Source: Diadema setosum
Taxonomy: Eukaryota > Echinodermata > Echinoidea > Diadematoida > Diadematidae
Assembly: GCF_964275005.1 (NCBI RefSeq)
Contig: NW_027307676.1
Location: 124,001-188,000, forward strand
Reading direction: 5' to 3'
Length of the DNA stretch: 64,000 nucleotides
In this document: in pieces, positions 11,901 to 23,551 of the stretch
How positions within the stretch are numbered: position 1 is the stretch's first letter
Layout of the letters: every line of letters starts with the position of its first letter
Notes under the pieces: model-generated
The model's database searches: none
What the model saw: only the letters and a program-made list of their open reading frames with translations
Told to the model about the DNA's origin: nothing
Made by a program: the position numbers and the translations under genes

Positions 11901-14900
11901 ATTTTAAGAGGTCTTTGTTTGCTATGTCTTTCTCCAGGAGATTTGTACAGGAATGGCTGGGATCTCATGGGCAATATGTTCAGGGCTATGATCAATTTAC
12001 CCCAAATTATTTTTTCCCTTGACAGATCTCCCTGTCCTGCATCATGTACTCTCCCCCAGGGTGCGAGCCACTCACCTCTGCGTGGAGGGGTTCCGGGGCT
12101 ACGTAGACACCCTCTATGACGTCACAATAGCGTACTCCAATACAGGGGAGCAGGGCGAGGGGCAGGTCAAACGACGAGAAGCGCCCTCTATGCCAGGTAC
12201 CCAGACACTCAAGTATCTTGTGTTCAGTACAGTGTAGTGTTGGCTCCACACTATAATGCTCTATTTTTTTTGTTTTCCTCTTGTCTAGTCCCATGTTTGT
12301 TTTATTTCGTTGTGTGTGGATTTTTTTTAGCCTTTGTGTTCTCCTGCATGCATCGGTACCTTGCCAAGCCATTGTACGTTTGTACAAGCACTCCTACTAT
12401 TACTTTGTCTCAAAATTCAAGCTTACAGGGAATGAGGATGCGTTCATGCTTGACTTTGAAGGCCAGAATCACTGTTTTGAGACATGAGTAGAACAAAACA
12501 CTATTGCATCCTGACTTACCTTGATATAAACAGCATTTCAAAAAAACTGATTCCAAATGCAAATGTTTGTGTATTTACGATCAGCATTTTGCTCTAATCA
12601 CATCTACAGGGGAAACATAAATGCAAAACACATATAAAGATGTTTAACAGGTACATGATGTCATTTTAATGCCTTTCCGGTTCATGTAAATTACTGTAGA
12701 CATCTGCAGACCTCCCAACCATACTGAATTTGGAGGAAAGAATCTGAATTTTGACCATTCCCAGCTCTTGTTTCAACAGGAGTTTCCTATTTTTCTGGAT
12801 AACTTTACTGCACACTCCTGTTCTTTCTCTCCGACTTTTGAGGCAAATCATCCTTTTTTTTTTTCAGTCAGAAAGGTTGGGAGGTTTGGGCCCTGAATAT
12901 CAAAAGATGAAATCGATTTTAAATTTCCTTAACACACAGGCTGCCATAGACTTACCATCAAAACCAACTTTATAATCAATTTTAACTCTTCATAAAACAG
13001 GGCCCTGGACATGTATGTTGAACTGTTGGGTACATTAGGGGTTTAAAGTGCAGTTGTAATATTACCATATGCAGTGTGTGTTTGCGGAATCAGCTCCTTC
13101 ATGAGCTTGAAATAATGTAGCATTAAAGGGAAGGTAAACCCAAAGAGCAATGCGGATTGAGTGAAAGCAGCTACATTAGTAGAACACATCAGTGAAAGTT
13201 TGAGAAAAATCGGACAATCGATGCAAAAGTTATGAATTTTTAAAGTTTTGGTGTTGGAACCGCTGGATGAGGAGACTACTAGAGGATATGACGTATGAGT
13301 GGACAACAATACAAAGAAAATATAAAGGATATTCAACAAAAATTCACTTTTCTAGAATTATGAAAGAGCAGTGGACCAACCGCTTTCAGAAAGCAGGGGG
13401 AATAATTGCTACCCTTAACATATGTCAATATCAAGTTGATGGAATTTGTAATTTTCATGAAAAATGGATTTTTGTAGTATTTTCTTTATATTTTCTTGAT
13501 ATTGTAGTCCACTCATACGTCATAACTTCTAGTAGTCTCCTCATCCAGCGGTTCCAACACCAAAACTTTAAAAATTCATAACTTTTGCATCGATTGTCCG
13601 ATTTTCTTCAAACTTTCACTGATGTGTTCTACTAATGTTGCTGCTTTCACTCAATCCACATTGTTCTTGGGGTTTATCTTCCCTTTAACAGTTCCCCTGT
13701 GAACGGCATTTTGAATCAGTGTGTCAAAACATTGATTCTGCCTTTGCAAATTGAGCATAAAATGCACCCTACGAAGAAAACGATCAGGTGTGACTATGAC
13801 AAATTTTCCCAGCAAGATCATAAATGATTCATTTCTAGAGAGAAGGAACAGTGCATTTCTCCCAGTTCATTTGCAGCTAATTTCACGAGTGACAAAAGAG
13901 ACTATTAATATGACATGCATTGTAGTGCAGGAGGAACTGAGAAGAAAGAAATCTCAGTGCATTACTGGATTGCTACATCTGTGTATTGAAATTTGAACGC
14001 CACTGCCAGTAAAGATGTCAATGTTACACTATTTTCTCAACTATTTGTAGATAGAAAATTATTTTCTCAACTGTTTTTAGAAAGAAACTTAAATTGTAGT
14101 CCTTTAATCAAATGAGCGCAAATTACGTACATGTAAATCAAATGGTTTGGTGTTCTCATTAAGTGATGAAATCCAGTTGTCCCATTGAAATGTATAGGTG
14201 GGTATGTAATGGTAATTATACAATAATACAGCACATTTATACATGCACATTGTATTGCGCCATCTATCTAGTAAAACTTTTTTAAAGCACATTGTGAATA
14301 GGAGGGGAAGTAGAAGAAATATAATGTTATGCTACAGATGAGTGATGACATGAACCAAAGTTCCTGGCTCTGCTTATTTCCAGATTTCCTAATGGGCAAA
14401 TGTCCCCGGATACACATCCACATGCGTCGGATCGCGGTGGACAGCATCCCGTCGGATATTGTTGACTTCCAGAGATGGTTGCATGGGGTCTTTGCGGAGA
14501 AAGACAGGTACGCTTTCACAGATCTGAGATTATGAGATGCCTAGGCACCTTCAGCAAGTCACAGTGACAATAATTCAGCATGTTTTATTGGCTGTTGCAC
14601 TAACTTAGGTTGCATTGGTAAATGTACAGGAAGAAGGGGGGGGGGGGGAGGCCATATTCAACCTATCCCCCAACTGGGAGCGCTATCTTTGACCCCTACC
14701 CCTCCCCACACTAAAAGCTTTTGTGGCCCCTATCATACTTGGCATGTAGACAGTTGTACCATAATGCTCTCTTGTGGAGTGTAGATGAATGGCTGACAGC
14801 ACTGGAAGTGTATGCCGGTCTATCTCCATCTGTAGACAGGATTTGCCAACACATGCCTTCATTCTTTATTGTATGACCTGAAATTAAAATGAGCATGTGC

Positions 14901-15579
14901 TGCATTCAAATTAGCATACTGTAAAACGAGAAATGTTCGTGTCCATTTTAATTTTGCGAATTTTGCGAGAGCCAATTTTGCGAGAGCCAAGATTCGTGAC
15001 ATCAAAGTGCATGCAAAAGTTCTTGTCTACGCTGTATGCGTTGAACACCAGTGGCCGTTGATTCCAATTTGTAAAAATTTTATGTTGTGAAAATATCTTT
15101 CTTTAAAGAATGCTTGCTGGTACTATTGTGCTGTTGGCTTATTCTTGCCACTAAAGTCTTAACAGATGTACAATTTTGGTGGCTTGAAGAAGAAATGTAT
15201 TGTCCCTAAACTAAAGAAACATAACAACCTATTTAGAATATAATATATTAACCTTTGTTGGAAATTGGTGGCTGGAGATCCAGTTGTAGGGGCCCTGGGC
15301 CCCCACCGAAAATGTAGAGCCTTCAGTTGGTATAAGTATATTTTTATTTTCTGCAGAATGCTGGCCGACTTCTACTCCGAAGACCCAGACAAGAGGGGTC
15401 ACCTTGAGGGCAAAGGTCGCAGATCAAGACTCGGTCTGGGAACCACTTTTCCGGCGTTTGCCGTCTCGATGCTCAGCATGGTACCGTTCGTGATGTTGTC
15501 TTCGCAGCGACAGGCATACTGGAAGCTGTGGGTTTACGGGAGTCTCTTCACTGTCATCTGGATGAAGCTGATGACATAA
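7426..15579 (+). CDS. AGPAT5: AGPAT5-type 1-acyl-sn-glycerol-3-phosphate acyltransferase (epsilon)
   Basis: This enzyme acylates lysophosphatidic acid to phosphatidic acid and related lysophospholipids; vertebrate AGPAT5 is reported in mitochondria and ER. Seven exons with GT-AG borders: 7426-7641, 8315-8509, 9389-9487, 11460-11550, 12026-12196, 14384-14507, 15357-15579. Together they give 373 codons including TAA, i.e. 372 aa, close to the 364 aa of human AGPAT5. Residues about 1-30 are a hydrophobic N-terminal segment with APTY as in human. NHQTTLDW (H95, D100) is the acyltransferase HX4D motif I. FPEGTR (176-181) is motif III. VLSPRVRATH and YDVTIAY follow in family order. The C-terminus has two hydrophobic stretches. 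An in-frame ATG lies ten codons upstream (7396), but the one at 7426 aligns with the human start. The distal region (DFYSEDPDKRG) fixes the ortholog as AGPAT5 rather than AGPAT3/4. Confidence 0.96.
8620..8820 (+). mobile_element. LINE 3'-end remnant in AGPAT5 intron 2
   Basis: Translation of 8667-8820 reads APYLWNSLPLFV, then NSLKTRIFARHSL and a stop. This is the conserved C-terminal tail of many non-LTR retrotransposon reverse transcriptases (a WNSLP block followed by a K-x-R-IF block). The upstream LVPITHLR words lie in another frame, so the copy is broken. Only the last 60 or so codons are left. The clade cannot be told from so little. Confidence 0.7.
8899..8946. repeat. (CAT)n microsatellite
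   Basis: About 15 CAT/ATC triplets, nearly pure, in AGPAT5 intron 2, just after the LINE remnant. LINE 3' ends are often followed by simple repeats, so the two may belong together. Confidence 0.95.
9541..10413. mobile_element. Long-terminal-inverted-repeat DNA element (873 bp)
   Basis: The first 240 bp or so and the last 220 bp are reverse complements with moderate divergence. The outer ends are GGTGTTACAAAAA and TTTTTGTAACACC; the shared inner blocks include AGCTGAATAGTGTACAATTT and CCCTCTGTACA. A second, weaker inverted pair lies inside (about 9830 and 10130, CCTGAACAATG and its complement). There is no coding capacity, and the target duplication is unclear. It starts only 53 bp after AGPAT5 exon 3. 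Confidence 0.85.
10937..11140. mobile_element. Short hairpin MITE (about 205 bp)
   Basis: Two arms of about 75-80 bp (10937-11012 and 11066-11140) are nearly perfect reverse complements. They carry CTAGTTTGCAGGCACAAACC, then GTCTGCGCCAAGACTACTAC and ATGCACCAC, and leave a spacer of about 50 bp. The left outermost bases differ slightly from the right ones, so the exact ends are uncertain. Confidence 0.85.
13123..13688. mobile_element. MITE with TTAAAGG(G/A)(A/C)AAG ends, copy 1 (566 bp)
   Basis: The ends are TTAAAGGGAAGGTAAACC and GGTTTATCTTCCCTTTAA. Arms of about 190 bp are inverted copies, with TTGAGTGAAAGCAGC, TAGTAGAACACATCAGTG and the block GCTGGATGAGGAGACTACTA. Copies at 28638-29582 and 47751-48242 share the same words. 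The TTAA at each end may be a target duplication. Located in AGPAT5 intron 5. Confidence 0.9.
14917..15064. mobile_element. Fragment of the TACTGTAAAA-ended MITE family
   Basis: Starts with TACTGTAAAACGAGAAATGTTCG and continues with TTTTGCGAGAGCCAAGATTCG, which matches the reverse of the complete copy at 52012-52205. It is incomplete at its right side. Located in AGPAT5 intron 6. Confidence 0.7.
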
Positions 15580-15867
15580 CGCAACTTTAGTGCGTCTCAA
15601 GTTGAGACTTTTTACCCTTACCTTTCACATTAGGGTACCAAATATCATGTGTCAGTGAAGTGAAGAGAGCTATGCACTCTTTTTTTCAAAGTGGAGGTGT
15701 TATTAGCATCACGAGTGAAGTCCTACCATTACCCACCCATCATCCATCTACACAAATGCATCTGTCATGTAGTAAAGTAGTTATTACCCAGACTGCGGTT
15801 TCAATTTCCTCGGTAAGAATAGGATGCCCACACCACAGGGCCTATAATCATGATACAGTGTTCCCTT

Positions 15868-15873
15868 AATAAA
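15868..15873 (+). terminator. Candidate AGPAT5 polyadenylation signal
   Basis: AATAAA, 289 bp after the AGPAT5 stop codon. A second AATAAA lies at 18506-18511, so a longer 3' UTR is possible. Only the hexamer is seen; transcript ends would decide. Confidence 0.4.
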
Positions 15874-16239
15874 TCTAGATATTTGTGAGGAGTGGATTGC
15901 CAAGTGCATTGTGTAGTTTAGCAGTATTCTACATACCTTGTTTGCGCTATAAAAACAAAATTCATGTTGCGACTGCTGTAGCTCCTATTCATTTTAATAC
16001 ATTCACTGTATTTTTTCTTCTTTACAGTCTCCTGTGTATTAAATACTATTGTTTTATTACTACAATTGGCTTAGGAGGTATATTTCAACAGTGTGGTTGG
16101 ATGAAAATCCATTGAAGATAACTACAATTTCACAATGCAAGTTCTATGAAATGCCTACCTCATCTACAATGTGATTGTATCCCCTGGCATGTATGCCGGA
16201 GGATACTGTGGATTCAGCAGCGTTACGCCGCCAACGTCT

Positions 16240-16560
16240 CCGCCGCCGCCGCCGCGTCACATTCTTGTGTGCACTCTAGCAGCCACAAACCTTGATGGAT
16301 TTCTTTGAAATTTTGTATGGAGGTTCATATTGGTAATAACTCCACATGTATAACTTTGGGTGATGCTGCCCCCAGTGTTCCATCTTTTAAAGAGTAAAAT
16401 GCCATATTTTTGTGCATAATTTGTGTGCACTCTCGAGGTCACATTTGTTAACAGATTTTGTTCAAATTCAGTATGAGGATCTACCATGATATCATCTACA
16501 AGCCTAAAGATTTTGGATCTGCAATTATATATTGTTGGTAGATTGTGGCATATCATGGTA
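16240..16560. repeat. GCC run followed by a diverged two-unit tandem repeat
   Basis: Begins with CCGCCGCCGCCGCCG. Two related units of about 160 bp follow, recognised by GTGTGCACTCTAGCAG at about 16267 and GTGTGCACTCTCGAGG at about 16425. In both units the text GATTT..TGAAATTTTGTATG-GAGG or GATTTTGTTCAAATTCAGTATGAGG follows at the same offset. Identity between units is low. Confidence 0.5.
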
Positions 16561-17474
16561 TATTATCATATATTATCTGAAAGTTTTGATTTGATTTTAA
16601 TTAATTTTTTTTTTCAGGTACTGGTGATTTTTAGCAGAGGGTACTGGTGATTTTAGCAGAGGATTATGGTGGTCAGTACTTTCATACCAAATAGAGAAAA
16701 CACTCATATTACACATTTATTTTGACTGTCTTTTGAAATCTTGAGACGAGGCTCATTGTTACTTGCCTCTCAAAAATTATCAGATTTATTGTTGTATGCA
16801 ATATCATCAGTTTCATATTTGTACAGTATGTTTTGTGCTGCCAGCTGTGGAAAATTTTTTGGGATTGCTGGTGTTGTGTTTAAGCATATGTAGTTTGGTT
16901 TTACCCCTATAAAGGAAGATTTTCTCCACACTATTATTACGCAGAGGAGAGTTTGTGCCTACTAAACCATCAGTTTCTTTACATGCAGCTTCACAATGTA
17001 AATATTTTTTCACTAAATGTGTGTTCACATTGAACCTCATTTTTTCTTTTGTACAAAACGCCTATTTCTGTCTCGCTCATTTACCACCTTGATTTTTTAT
17101 GATTGAAATCATGTGGCAAGGATGTCCTTGACATGTTTCACCTTACTTTTATCTCCCTTCTTACGTTCTTCACCCTATTTTTCTGTGTTTTCTCTCATCC
17201 CATGTTCACTGAAATTGCCACGACATTGCTCTCATGTAGGTAAGCTAGCTAAGGAATAACCAAAGCCATTGAATACTTTATTCATGTGCCACAGTCCGAT
17301 TAATTTGATATAGAAGTTGGATATAGGTGTATCATATGCACTGTACCTTTTTTTTTGGGGGGGGGGGGGGGAATCATTACAATACACCACTCTACTCTAT
17401 TCCTTGGCTAACCAGAGAGGTCCTGTGCAAACTTAGAATTGATTAGAACTTAAGTTTGTTTCATGTGACCACTA

Positions 17475-17676
17475 AAGTGCACTCCCGTTATAACAAACAC
17501 GGTTATAGCGAAATTCCGGTTACAACGAAATAAAAATTCAGGCTGCAACATTATCGGCTCTATTTACATGATTGTATTTCTATTGTTTATTTTAATGTTT
17601 GGTTATAACGAAATTTCGATGTAACGAAATAAAACTGCCGGTTCCGAGAACTTCGCTATAACGAGAGTCCACTGTA
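17475..17676. mobile_element. Tc1/mariner (pogo)-like MITE, about 200 bp
   Basis: The left end reads AGTGCACTCCCGTTATAAC with GGTTATAGCGAAATTCCGG; the right end reads CCGGTTCCGAGAACTTCGC and TATAACGAGAGTCCACTGTA. Ends of the form CAGTGGACTC-CGTTATAACGA are typical of pogo-like MITEs of many invertebrates. The flanking TA is compatible with mariner insertion. No coding capacity. Confidence 0.8.
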
Positions 17677-18560
17677 TTGGAAGCAGTGAGTACTTTACCT
17701 GTATGCAAGCTACCACAGGACCAACAACTTTGAGTCTCCTGTGAAAGATAAATGGAGATAAAGTGCCTTGCCTAGGGGTACAACCGCTGCAGCAGGGGAC
17801 ACTCTAGTTAGAAACAGCGTGATTTACAGTGTATGATCTCTGGTCTTGTCCAATGAGATACACAACAGATTCTTGAGGTAAAGGGGAATTTAGAATCTTA
17901 TGTGATGATCACAGAGATAATCCAGAGCTACCAAGTATTCCTGATTCTGCAGGAGTCTCCCTGAAAATGTCAAAATCTGTTCATGTCTGAATAAGAGAAT
18001 ATCAAAATCTCCCCACATATATTGGTTTTTGCCCATTGCTCATTGAAATGCATGTAACACACAGATATCTCCCTGATTGCTGTGTGGCATCTCCATGATT
18101 TGGATGTGGGAATGGTGGCAGACCTGATAATCATGTCAGATAGATCTTGTGAAAGAGCTTCTGACTTATCTTCACTCAATCAAAAAAGAGTCACAGCAGC
18201 AATGTAATACTCTATGCTCGTCATAGAGGGGAGGTATGGGTTTTTCTCCTGTGTACTAATATCACATTGCTGTGTCGTGATCATTTGTTACCATGTTGGC
18301 ATTCCATACAATGTACGTTGATTGTGGATGTATTATGTATACATGCAGCTACTATCTGCTGCATGTTCGCACCAATGGTACTCTTTAGCCCACCATCATC
18401 ATTGTGCAACTTGATGCAAAGAACTGTTAACCTCGTGCCGAATATAAGAAGTTTTATCAGAATTTGTGGGCTCTTTTATGTACATGTAGGAAGTACATTG
18501 TACAGAATAAAGGGTATTTTATTGGAAGTTTTTAACTTCAGATCTGTTAATTTGCAAATT

Positions 18561-18600
18561 GTTTGTGTGTGTGAGAGAGAGAGAGAGAAAGAGAGAGAGA

Positions 18601-18642
<42 letters not shown>

Positions 18643-18650
18643 GTGTGTGA
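18561..18650. repeat. (GT)n-(GA)n-(GT)n compound microsatellite
   Basis: About 12 bp of GT, 30 bp of GA and 45 bp of GT, with few interruptions. Long reading frames across it are of low complexity and not coding. Confidence 0.95.
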
Positions 18651-19779
18651 ATGATTGTGTGTACATGTTCATTAACACAATATGTGGCTGTGCATCACAA
18701 AACCAACAAAAAGTTGCATGCCGCGATTCTTTTGTGAGCACTGAAAATTATTCTTATAATTATCGTAATAGTCATATCGTAATTATTCTTAAATACTTCA
18801 ACAGAATTGAGGGAGTAAGTTCCATAGAGAAGACCCGGCTTGAGCAAAAGTTTGTTCCCACCACCTTATGGGTTATATGGTCAGGATTAGGAGTAGTGTT
18901 AGGAACAGGGGAAGAGTTTGGGGTAACTGTCCAGAGGGTCATTTTTCTAGTACCCCTGTTCACAATAGTACTAAACCTAGTTTTCATTATCAACTGGCTA
19001 TCACAGCCATCTAAACTTTGTTTATATGATTAGAACCAGCAATTTTAACATGCAAACGCCAGGAAAAATATCAATTAATACACTACAGTTGTCACACCAT
19101 GGTTTTATCTATGAATTATACAATGTATATCACAAGCCCTCAAAAATTCCTTTATCATCCTATCATGGATTTGGACCGACTTGTCAGGAGGATCAAAATG
19201 GAAATGTAGGCCTACACATGCAGAAAACAAAGAGAGGACATTGGAGTTGTATAAGGCTAGATGTGTGACACATACTCTATTGTGAGATTAAATTGGAAGA
19301 CTTGGCCACTTCAATCAATGTGATTAAATTCTCATGTACATGTATTTCAAGTGCAAGGGGAGCACAATGGATTTTTCTTTAACCTCACTCTACAAGTTGT
19401 ATGTGACCCTGCATCACAAAACCGCAAGAAAAAGTCTCTAGATAGATGTAAGAAATTTTTAGTTAAAGGCATATTCTGAAAGAGCAGACTTTAAAGCTTT
19501 AAGACGATGTACCTTGTATAACTTAATTAAAATGGACACACCCTCGAAAAGTGTGTGCTGAGAAAAGAGGCTCTGAAGTACAGGTTGTACATAGAAAAAA
19601 AAAATAGGGTCTATTCAAGTGCTTAATCTTTACCAAGCCGCACTCTGTGCGATGAATGGCACTATGTGCGATGAATGGTACAAAAAACAGGACATGAAAT
19701 TCCACAGCAACAACAATAAAGGGATTATGAGAATAAGCTGAAATTGAGCGTAGTCTATAACTGTACCACATTCTATCCA

Positions 19780-20574
19780 TTAACCCTAACTAGGCCGTGC
19801 TATTTAGGTAGTTGATAGAGCCGGGGGGGGGGGGCCTCCCAGGCCCCCCCTCCAGATCTCGGCCATCGACCGCGCGATCGCGACGAAAATTGGCACACAC
19901 ATTGCCTATGATGTAATCTAAAATACCATGAAGTTAATTTTTCAAAAAATCATCATTTATGCTAAATTATGCTAATTTATGCATGATGATGCATAAAATC
20001 AGACTATTTGGTATAAATCACAAAAAAAAAAAAACTCAAAACAGGCACATTTTTTGTGTAAATATTCTTTTTAGTGTCCTTAGCAAATGTAATAAAAACA
20101 ATTGTGATATCAGAAAAAATTCTAAAGTATTTTGTTTTTTTGAATTTCTTATGTATTTCCTTGTTTTTTCGACTTTATGTTTTTCATTGTTTTTTCGATG
20201 AAATTTGTCCGCAACATCGCTCCGAACAAGAAAATATGTTATTCATTGATCTTAGTCAATAAAACACAATCATGCATTTATGAAATTTGCCAGTAAGCAC
20301 AGTTTGCATTGAAATTGTACACGAATTAACGTTTTTGAGCAATTTTTGGTCTGACATGCATGTACAATTACTGTACATATTTATGTGTAACTTCCGAACC
20401 GCGCGCCCGGGCGTCGCAAATTTGGTGTCAAAAGATGCAAGAGACTCAAAAGAAAAAAGTCATGAAACTTCGCGGCGATAGCTTTTTGCGATTGCGATAC
20501 AGTGCTGTACATCGCGCAGAACGTCGAGGGTGGGGGGCCTCGGACGGCCCCCCCCCCGGCCTAGTTAGGGTTAA
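19780..20574 (+). mobile_element. piggyBac-like MITE, subfamily 1, copy A
   Basis: Flanked by TTAA on both sides, with terminal inverted repeat CCCTAACTAGGCCG, as in the CCC-ended piggyBac superfamily. One end has a long subterminal part (AGTTGATAGAGCCG), the other does not, which sets the orientation. Next to each end lies a G-run hairpin (G-run, CCTCCCAGG type core, C-run). The core is AT-rich with TTATGCATAAA-like words. No transposase. Confidence 0.9.
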
Positions 20575-21232
20575 AATGACAACTTTTAGAGCAGTAGCAC
20601 CATGTTTTTAAGTTTAATATCAGAGTTGAAAATGGTAAAAGGGTTTTTTAAGAGATGAAAAGGGGGCTTTGAGATATACATGTACCTAATCACACAACAG
20701 CATTTTACAAAAGTGTTCTTGAAAAAAAGCCAAAAAACACAATTTCCCATTTGTTTTGTGATCCCAAACTGTAGAATAATGTACATGTAGAAGAATAATC
20801 ATTGCTCTTTAACTTTCAGAAAATATGAAAAAGTGAAGATTAAATAGGTTGACCTATTTCGCGGCGATAGCTTTTTGCGATTGCGATACATCGCGCGGAA
20901 CGTCGAGGGGGGGGGGCCTCGGAGGGCCCCCCTGGCCTAGTTAGGGTTAAAATGACAACTTTTAGAGCAGTAGCACCATGTTTTTAAGTTTAATATCAGA
21001 GTTGAAAATGGTAAAAGGGTTTTTTTAAGAGATGAAAAGGGGGCTTTGAGATATACATGTACCTAATCACACAACAGCATTTTACAAAAGTGTTCTTGAA
21101 AAAAGCCAAAAAACACAATTTCCCATTTGTTTTGTGATCCCAAACTGTAGAATAATGTACATGTAGAAGAATAATCATTGCTCTTTAACTTTCAGAAAAT
21201 ATGAAAAAGTGAAGATTAACTAGGTTGACCTA
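20471..21232. repeat. Tandem duplication of about 380 bp crossing a transposon end
   Basis: Two nearly identical units start with CGCGGCGATAGCTTTTTGCG, at 20471 and 20860. Each holds the last 100 bp or so of the piggyBac-like MITE plus about 280 bp of the mariner-like MITE next to it (GACAACTTTTAGAGCAG, ACATGTACCTAATCACACAAC). The first unit has about 10 extra bases near its start (AGTGCTGTAC). Confidence 0.9.
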
Positions 21233-21501
21233 TTTTGCCTATGTTAAGTCCTCGCATAAAACCAGGGCATGTAACTTTTTGTCGGTTTTGTGATGCACGG
21301 TCACATATTTGACTCCGTAGCACTGCAATATCTCATTAATGAATGCATGAGAATAAATCACTTTCTTTTTTCTTCTCTCTTTTTAAGGGTTTTCAGGGTA
21401 AGGTGACCTTTAGCTAGTATGACTGACTATAATGCAGAGCTTAACACACACATTATCGCAAATACAAGGCTTATTATTTTTTTTTTATAATTCAATATCA
21501 C

Positions 21502-21507
21502 TTTATT
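21502..21507 (-). terminator. Candidate HADHA polyadenylation signal
   Basis: AATAAA on the minus strand, followed downstream by an A-rich tract, as at cleavage sites. It is about 2.0 kb after the HADHA stop codon. The stretch between holds none of the MITE families seen elsewhere, which fits a long 3' UTR. Not proven without transcript data. Confidence 0.4.
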
Positions 21508-23551
21508 GCAATTTTACACAAATCCAGATTGTACGACAACAAAACTGTCATCGTTCGACATCCATGTAACTCTCATATGAAGCGAACTTAAACATGGACG
21601 GTGGAAATATTTTGTTTTTTCCATCTCCGCCATCTCTTAGAGACAACAATTAGGGAGAAAACTTTTATCACTTTTTCTCTCATATAAACTATGTTTGTTT
21701 TTTTTCCACCATCCCTACTTCAGAATACATTCCACAAAACCTGCAGAATAACATAAAAAACTTGTCACAGTTCCTAAGTAAGAGATATGACAATTGAAAG
21801 CAAATAAAGGATGACCTTTGTAGAGCTTTGCTTCATTGTTGTTTTTCTATCGGATGCTCGTCAATGTTTCTTGTCACCTATACCTTCTTCACCTGAGAGA
21901 AAGTGTAGCAATGGCCACTTCTTTTGAGCGCCTTGTCAGAACACTCAAATGTATGAACTCTCAAACTGTTATATTATATGGCTCATCAGGATGCAAACAT
22001 ATTTTGCCACTTTTGCTTTAATTTCCTGGTTTCTGCAATACGAGGGGAAATAACTTTCCGTCAAGTCTTCATGACAGCTACTCTATCTTGGGAACTCAAT
22101 TGTGGGATTTTCAGAAACTATGCTTGGTCCAAGGACCCATCTAAATGCACTCATTTGACCATTAAACTTTCATCAACTCCATGTGATGTGAAAGCCACTT
22201 AGAAGAAAACCCTGAAACATTTTCGGTCTCTCCGTAAAGTACATCTTAGTGCCATATTTCCAGTGAAGTAAAATCACATTGCTCAGTCCCATACATTTCA
22301 GACGGCGCAGGTTATAGATAATTTAAGTCCTTTGAGATTTACACACATCTGCAGCATTACCAATGAAATAGCATAAGAAAGGAAAGAAAAAGAGAGACAC
22401 TAAAGCAAATACCCAATCCCAACACTTTCCTTCTTTAGCTAGTCATCCAATTTTATAGGACTGAGGATAGGATCAATACTACACGAACATCAGTTCCAAA
22501 TTTTGTAATGACGCACATGCCATAACTGTTGTGAATTCCTACAATTGCAGTTACTGTAGCTATAAAGTGAAAATACAGTGTACTAACAGTTGATCAATAG
22601 TTTGGCAAAGGTGCCATTGTTGTAACTACAATCAATGTAACTTGCACTTGGTAAAAAGAACATGAAACCTTGCCTCGGTCTTAGACAAGGCACTGAGATA
22701 TTGCGACATCTCTGCATTGAATAGATGTGCAGAATGTAACAAATCCGTGTGCATTGCAAATGACTCACATGCTGTTCAGAAACACACTCAAGCTTCAGTA
22801 GACACATCACCAATACACTTTCCTTTTTTCCTAGCACTTCTGCAAAGTGTAAAAAAAAAAAAAATGTTGGAAACAGGAAAAGAGAGACCTCTGAACCACA
22901 CTGATGTTCAAAGATTTTAATTTGGTCTACAATATCTAAAGGCATGTACAATGAAAACCATAATAAATTAAATCTCTGCAGAAAGAAAGCAAATATCTCT
23001 TCTAGGGAATATTTCAGATCAAGTAATACAAAATATTACATGAAAACCCTAGTTTGTTTTTCTCAGACTGAGAGTTTTATGCATTCAATCATGCCAAAGC
23101 TACACTGCTTAATTCTCTTATTAAAGTTGATATTTCAAACTTGTAGAAGTTGAGGATTCATTGGTATTTGGGGAACTGTGCTGATTTGTATGGTGCTTCT
23201 TTATGACGAAGTTAACTGAATAAGTTAAACTTAACTTTCCTAAATAATACATTTTATGCAAAAAAGAAATATCAACACACCATATGCTGTTCAGATTACT
23301 GTTTTGCTTCACTGAAACAAACTTGTCACATTTCTGTACAAACATAAAACAGCCTTTCAGTGCTGAAAATAATAGTTACTCTTCTTACTTGTTTTTTGAA
23401 CATTACCCTTTGGAAGAAGTAAGTTCATTGGATTGTTAGATCATTTTTAATGTTTGTTTTAATTTTCGGTTAAATACATACATCCTAGGCTCAAATAGCT
23501 TTTCATTTCACGCATGAATGATTTGCATTTTCTTGTTCTCAATCTTTGCAT
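21508..23551 (-). other. Probable HADHA 3' UTR
   Basis: It follows the HADHA stop codon directly. It has no recognised repeat of the families seen elsewhere and no convincing coding exon. It ends at the minus-strand AATAAA described above. Small reading frames here show no family features. Confidence 0.45.

Larger units (their letters stand above)
15580..19400. other. AGPAT5 3' flank and convergent intergenic region
   Basis: No further exon was recognised. Contents: candidate poly(A) signals, a GCC run and a weak two-unit tandem repeat (about 16240-16560), a G-run near 17357, a pogo-like MITE (17475-17676), a GA/GT microsatellite (18561-18650) and a degraded piece near 18690 (GTGCATCACAAAACC) of the family at 19402-21305. 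Confidence 0.6.
19402..21305. mobile_element. Mariner-like MITE, with a nested piggyBac-like MITE and an internal duplication
   Basis: The outer ends are TGTGACCCTGCATCACAAAA and the reverse complement of TTTTGTGATGCACGGTCACA; both are flanked by TA (19400-19401 and 21306-21307). That is the target-site pattern of Tc1/mariner elements. The inside has been enlarged by a piggyBac-like MITE (19780-20574) and a tandem duplication of about 380 bp (20471-21232). Without these the original element would be about 730 bp. Confidence 0.85.

Noticed and set aside
18605-19033. 142-codon frame beginning with a Val/Cys run
   Set aside because: The start is GT microsatellite. The hydrophobic tail has no recognisable family pattern.
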